From the NCBI GenBank assembly GCA_017619755.1, contig JAFZRU010000010.1, forward strand, positions 1-64,000: a stretch of DNA of 64,000 nt. The letters run 5' to 3'. The position numbers were made by a program, and so were the translations under genes. Under the pieces are notes generated by a model that was not told the DNA's origin, searched no databases, and was given only the letters and a program-made list of their open reading frames with translations. Positions 60,263 through 64,000 of this stretch are shown here, piece by piece; position 1 is the stretch's first letter, and each line of letters begins with the position of its first letter. Source of the stretch: Prevotella sp. GTDB lineage: Bacteria > Bacteroidota > Bacteroidia > Bacteroidales > Bacteroidaceae.

Positions 60263-60925
60263 TTATTCTTGTTTTTCCGCATCCACCTCCTGTGCTTCCT
60301 CTTTCTGGTATGAACCCCATGACCCCATTTCCTTGGAGCAGAAGAGGAGCAAGGAAACAAAGCCGACAGAAATGCATGCGTCGGCGAAATTGAACACTGG
60401 TGCGAAGAAGACGAAATGCTCTCCTCCGTAAAAAGGTATCCATTCGGGCAAGATGGTGTCAATGAAGGGGAAATAGAACATGTCCACCACTTTTCCATAG
60501 AACATTTCACCATATCCCTCTCCCCAAGGCACAAGTTGTGCGATGTCGTACAGGGTGGATTCCGTGAAAACCATCCCATAGAAGAGGCAGTCGATGATGT
60601 TGCCTATGGCACCAGCCAGCACCAATGCCAGGCACACGAGGAATCTCCATCGTGCGCCTTTGGTGACCTTCCTGACGATGTACCAAGTGATGACCACCAC
60701 GAAGATGATGCGCATGGATGTGAGGAAGAACTTGTTGATGAACGTCATGCCGTATGCCATCCCCTCGTTTTCGATAAACGAGATGTAGAACCAATTGAAG
60801 ACTTTGATGGAATCATGTAAACACATGTTCGTCTTGACTTCAATCTTGATGACTTGGTCGATGATGATGGCAGCGACCACCAGAAGTGCCACCGTCCATC
60901 CCTTTAATGCCTTCGTCGCAGTCAT
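60263..60925 (-). CDS. lspA: Lipoprotein signal peptidase (signal peptidase II)
   Basis: 220 residues with four membrane helices. Catalytic aspartates are in GAIGNIIDCLFYG and VFNFADACISVG. It removes signal peptides from prolipoproteins such as its neighbour DUF4296. A loop of about 40 residues (DIAQLVPWGEGYGEMFYGKVVDMFYF) between the two sites is usual for Bacteroidetes LspA. The C-terminus carries an acidic tail. It is 3 bases from both neighbouring genes. Confidence 0.95.
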   Translation of the reverse strand: MTATKALKGWTVALLVVAAIIIDQVIKIEVKTNMCLHDSIKVFNWFYISFIENEGMAYGMTFINKFFLTSMRIIFVVVITWYIVRKVTKGARWRFLVCLALVLAGAIGNIIDCLFYGMVFTESTLYDIAQLVPWGEGYGEMFYGKVVDMFYFPFIDTILPEWIPFYGGEHFVFFAPVFNFADACISVGFVSLLLFCSKEMGSWGSYQKEEAQEVDAEKQE

Positions 60926-60928
60926 GGA

Positions 60929-61309
60929 CTATTTTTTCCTGGCATTTTTCGAGGCGACGGTAAGCGTGGCGTGAGGCACCATGCGCAACCTCTCCTTGGG
61001 AATGAGTTCTCCTGTGATGCGGTCGATGCCATAGGTTTTGTTCTCTATGCGCACGATGGCAGCTTCCAGTCCTTGTATGAATTTCTGCTGCCTTCCCGCC
61101 AATTGCATGAGTTCCTCCTTGCTTTGGGTGGCACTTCCCTCTTCCAGCACCTTGTATGTGGGTGATGTGTCATCCACATCGTTGCCGTCGAGGTTCATGA
61201 GCTGCCTCATCATTTGGTTGTAGTCGCGATAGGCTAATTCCAATTTCTCATTGATGATGGCCCTGAACTCCTCCAGTTCCTCATCGGTGTAACGTGTTTT
61301 CTCGGTCAT
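60929..61309 (-). CDS. TraR/DksA-family protein without zinc-finger cysteines
   Basis: 126 residues: N-terminal coiled-coil hairpin (about 8-90) and C-terminal YGIDRITGELIPKERLRMVPHATLTV. This follows the family pattern YGICRxTGxLIPKERLRxVP, but Cys is Asp and no other Cys exists, so no zinc can be held. DksA-type proteins bind the RNA polymerase secondary channel and act with ppGpp. The Asp-rich tip (GNDVDDTSPTYKV) could be the coiled-coil tip. It lies between ileS and lspA. Confidence 0.85.
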   Translation of the reverse strand: MTEKTRYTDEELEEFRAIINEKLELAYRDYNQMMRQLMNLDGNDVDDTSPTYKVLEEGSATQSKEELMQLAGRQQKFIQGLEAAIVRIENKTYGIDRITGELIPKERLRMVPHATLTVASKNARKK

Positions 61310-61344
61310 AATTATCTCATATTGATGTTATACATATAAATAGG

Positions 61345-63999
61345 TTAAACGTTTTTCTCAACCTTGATGTTGAGTGTGAAGTCGTCGAATTCCACAGGTG
61401 TGCCGTCGTTGTCCTCGAACTTGAATTCATCTGCCAACACCTGCGTTTTGACATATTCGCCGTGCGATGCCATGGCTTTCTCCAAAGGCTTGCAGGGAGT
61501 GACGGCCACGCGAATGCGGTCGGTGATTTCCAGCCCGGACTCCTTTCGCAAGTTTTGCACACGGTTGATGAGCTCACGTGCAAGACCCTCGTCAACAAGT
61601 GTCTCATTGAGTTCCACCTCCAAGGCAACGGTAAGGTTGCCCTCGTTGGCAACGAGCCATCCTGGGATGTCCTCGCTGATGATTTCCACATCGTCGGCCT
61701 CCACCACTACTTGCTGGCCCTCCACATCAATGGAAAGCGTTCCCTCTTGCTCCAAGCGGGCGATGTCATCTTGTGGAAGTGCTCCCATGGTGGCAGCCAC
61801 GGCCTTCATCAGTTTGCCGTATTTCTTACCCATGACGCGGAAATTGCATTTCACCTTCTTCACCAAGAGGTTCTCACCCTCTGCGAATTGCAGTTGTTTG
61901 ACATTCACCTCGCTGAGGATGATGTCTGTGACGGCCTCCACACGCTCCTTCTGCAGTTGGTCCACCGGTGGAATCATGATGCACTGGAGGGGTTGGCGAA
62001 CCTTGATGTTGGCCTTGCGCCTCAGGGCAAGCACCATGGATGTGACTTTCTGTGCCACCTGTCCCATTCTGGCCTCCAGTTCACTGTCGATAAGTGACTC
62101 ATCGGCGACGGGGAATCGAGTGAGGTGCACGCTGTCAGCCTCTGCTTTTCCCACGGGTTGTACAAGATCATTGTAGAGCCAATCGGCATAGAAAGGTGAG
62201 AAAGGTGCTAAGAGTTTGGCCACATTGACGAGGCAGGTGTAAAGGGTCTGATAGGCACTTAGTTTGTCGCTGTCCATCTCCTTTCCCCAGAAGCGCTTGC
62301 GGTTGAGCCTCACATACCAGTTGGACAGATGGTCGGAAACAAATTCGTCAATCATGCGTCCGGCCTTGGTGGGCTCATAGTCGGCCATGCTCTCATCAAC
62401 CCCTTTAATCAGGGAGTTGAGCTGTGAGATAATCCATCGGTCGATTTCCGGCCGCTCGTCCATAGGCACTTCCGGCTGCGAGCAGTCGAAGCCATCGACG
62501 TTGGCGTAGAGAGCGAAGAAGGAGTAGGTGTTGTAAAGTGTTCCAAAGAACTTGCGCCTGAGCTCTTCCACGCCATTGACGTCGAACTTGAGGTTGTCCC
62601 AGGGTTGGGAGTTGGTCATCATATAGAAGCGCAGCGCGTCAGCTCCATATTTGTCCAATGTCTCGAAAGGATCGACAGCATTGCCGAGCCTCTTGCTCAT
62701 TTTGTTTCCCTTGGCATCAAGCACCAAGCCGGTAGAGATGACGTTTTTAAATGCCACGCTGTCGAAAATCATGGTGCCGATGGCATGGAGGGTGAAGAAC
62801 CATCCTCGGGTTTGGTCCACGCCCTCGCTGATGAAGTCGGCTGGGAAGGCTCCACCTTTGTCCACGAGGTCTGCATTCTCGAACGGGTAGTGGATTTGTG
62901 CGTATGGCATGGAGCCGGAGTCAAACCAGACGTCGATCAAGTCTGTTTCCCGTTTCATGGGATGACCTTTCGACGAGACGAGGACAATATGGTCAACGTA
63001 TGGACGGTGGAGGTCGATTCGTTCGTAGTTTTCCTTGGAATAGTCTCCGGGAACAAATCCCTTTTCCTTCAAGGGGTTTTTCTCCATCACACCGGCCTTG
63101 ACAGCCTTTTCTATCTCATTGTATAATTGCTCGACAGAGCCGATGCAAATGGCCTCTCCATCTTCTTCGCTCACCCAGATGGGCAATGGCGTGCCCCAGA
63201 AACGGCTGCGGCTCAGATTCCAGTCGTTGAGGTTCTCCAACCAGTTGCCGAAACGGCCGGTGCCTGTGGACTGTGGCTTCCAATTGATGTTGAGGTTGAG
63301 TTGTGACATGCGCTCCTTGCATGCCGTGCTCTTGATGAACCAACTATCGAGGGGATAATAGAGAACGGGCTTGTCTGTGCGCCAGCAATGTGGGTAGTTG
63401 TGCTCGTGCTTCTCTATCTTGAACGCCTTGTTTTCGGCCTTCAAATCCATGCAGATGGTAATGTCGAGCGTCTCGTCCTTCTCGGTGAGTTGTTCGTCGT
63501 ATGAGTTCTTCACATAGTGACCGGCATAACGGCTCCACAAAGGAAGGTTGATGTTGCTTTCGACAAAAGTCGGGTCGAGGTCCTCTACGGCGAAATACTT
63601 GCCTTGGAAGTCCACCACAGGACGTTGATGCCCTTTTTTGTCCACCATGACAATAGGCGGCACGCCAGCCTGACGGGCCACCATGGCATCATCGGCGCCG
63701 AAATTGGGAGCAATATGCACGATACCAGTACCATCCTCCGTGGTGACATAGCTTCCGGGGATGACGCGGAAGGCTCCTTCGGCAAGAGGTTTCACCATGG
63801 GCAGCAGTTGTTCGTAGTGGATGCCAAGAAGATCTGTGCCTTTGTATCGCGCTACGATTGTCCAAGGGATGACCTTGTCGCCCTTTTTGTATTCGGCGAG
63901 GTCTTTGTCACGGCCTTTCTCGTTGAAATAGGCAGAAAGGCGTGCTTCGGCCAAAACGACGGTGACTGGCAATGCTGTATAGGGGTTGTAGGTCCTCAC
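61345..63999 (-). CDS. ileS: Isoleucine-tRNA ligase (partial, N-terminus outside window)
   Basis: At least 884 residues of an enzyme of about 1150. The CP1 editing domain (GTGIVHIAPNFGADDAM) and the class I KMSKS motif (as NKMSKRLGNAVDP) are present, with DVWFDSGSMPYAQ and the anticodon-binding domain after it. The N-terminal HIGH motif lies past 64000. It attaches isoleucine to its tRNA. The long C-terminal region (RKEKANIKVRQPLQ type, VEVNETLVDEGLARELINRVQNLRK) is that of the type II enzyme. The next gene starts 35 bases downstream. Confidence 0.97.
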   Translation of the reverse strand: MRTYNPYTALPVTVVLAEARLSAYFNEKGRDKDLAEYKKGDKVIPWTIVARYKGTDLLGIHYEQLLPMVKPLAEGAFRVIPGSYVTTEDGTGIVHIAPNFGADDAMVARQAGVPPIVMVDKKGHQRPVVDFQGKYFAVEDLDPTFVESNINLPLWSRYAGHYVKNSYDEQLTEKDETLDITICMDLKAENKAFKIEKHEHNYPHCWRTDKPVLYYPLDSWFIKSTACKERMSQLNLNINWKPQSTGTGRFGNWLENLNDWNLSRSRFWGTPLPIWVSEEDGEAICIGSVEQLYNEIEKAVKAGVMEKNPLKEKGFVPGDYSKENYERIDLHRPYVDHIVLVSSKGHPMKRETDLIDVWFDSGSMPYAQIHYPFENADLVDKGGAFPADFISEGVDQTRGWFFTLHAIGTMIFDSVAFKNVISTGLVLDAKGNKMSKRLGNAVDPFETLDKYGADALRFYMMTNSQPWDNLKFDVNGVEELRRKFFGTLYNTYSFFALYANVDGFDCSQPEVPMDERPEIDRWIISQLNSLIKGVDESMADYEPTKAGRMIDEFVSDHLSNWYVRLNRKRFWGKEMDSDKLSAYQTLYTCLVNVAKLLAPFSPFYADWLYNDLVQPVGKAEADSVHLTRFPVADESLIDSELEARMGQVAQKVTSMVLALRRKANIKVRQPLQCIMIPPVDQLQKERVEAVTDIILSEVNVKQLQFAEGENLLVKKVKCNFRVMGKKYGKLMKAVAATMGALPQDDIARLEQEGTLSIDVEGQQVVVEADDVEIISEDIPGWLVANEGNLTVALEVELNETLVDEGLARELINRVQNLRKESGLEITDRIRVAVTPCKPLEKAMASHGEYVKTQVLADEFKFEDNDGTPVEFDDFTLNIKVEKNV

Positions 64000-64000
64000 G

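Overview
The window looks like a chromosomal segment of a Bacteroidales bacterium, most likely a Prevotella relative. Supporting evidence: almost every isolated gene is preceded by the Bacteroidetes -7 promoter element TAnnTTTG and there is little Shine-Dalgarno sequence; family content is typical (DUF4296 lipoprotein, ileS/TraR-like/lspA/M23 gene order, single-membrane TPR-HTH regulator, LicD proteins, CAZymes with T9SS-like tails); coding DNA is about half GC with very AT-rich intergenic and foreign segments. No rRNA, tRNA, CRISPR array, integrase or IS transposase was recognised.

Layout. 1-8.5 kb is an accessory Rhs (YD-repeat) polymorphic-toxin locus: the tail of an unknown gene, a membrane TPR-HTH regulator on the minus strand, then, facing away, a broken rhs N-terminus and three partial copies of the same Rhs core. 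Copy 1 carries a new C-terminal tip with an HEGLH metallopeptidase motif and an overlapping membrane-anchored putative immunity gene. Copy 2 carries a lipase-like tip (GHSLGG) and an overlapping ankyrin putative immunity gene. Copy 3 has lost its tip but is followed by a probable orphan immunity gene. A 51-bp double-hairpin element occurs three times (284, 4629, 10651), once exactly at the junction between the first immunity gene and Rhs copy 2. 8.6-10.6 kb holds two exported proteins of unknown role.

10.8-19.1 kb is metabolic: lactate permease and deoD; an exported carbohydrate-binding beta-helix protein with 63-bp coding repeats; an exported carboxylesterase flanked by duplicated intergenic elements; kdgK and eda of 2-keto-3-deoxygluconate catabolism. 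19.2-24.2 kb is a signalling operon: a 1216-residue double-module sensor kinase, a response regulator and a short AbgT-like membrane protein. 24.2-28.1 kb has a fucose/arabinose-isomerase-like protein, a GH30 glycosidase and glycerate kinase. 28.3-33.3 kb (minus) is guaA with a cell-wall-recycling-like pair: a MurU-like nucleotidyltransferase overlapping an AmgK-RapZ fusion, plus a small membrane protein and a TrmH/SpoU methyltransferase.

33.5-52.7 kb is glycan biology. Two pectate-lyase-like exported proteins bracket a long minus-strand series. That series first makes surface glycan (glycosyltransferase, DegT aminotransferase, RfbF, LicD, UXS-like SDR, Ugd, LicD), then has a LacI regulator, then a GH31 with PA14 insert, a GH2 and an isochorismatase-fold hydrolase. 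Ugd plus the UXS-like SDR predicts UDP-xylose or a 4-keto-pentose intermediate; the cytidylyltransferase with two LicD proteins predicts CDP-dependent decoration. 52.7-56 kb is hisGDC from a strong promoter. 56-64 kb (minus) is C69 dipeptidase, M23 peptidase, DUF4296, lspA, a cysteine-less TraR/DksA-like protein and ileS, which runs off the right edge.
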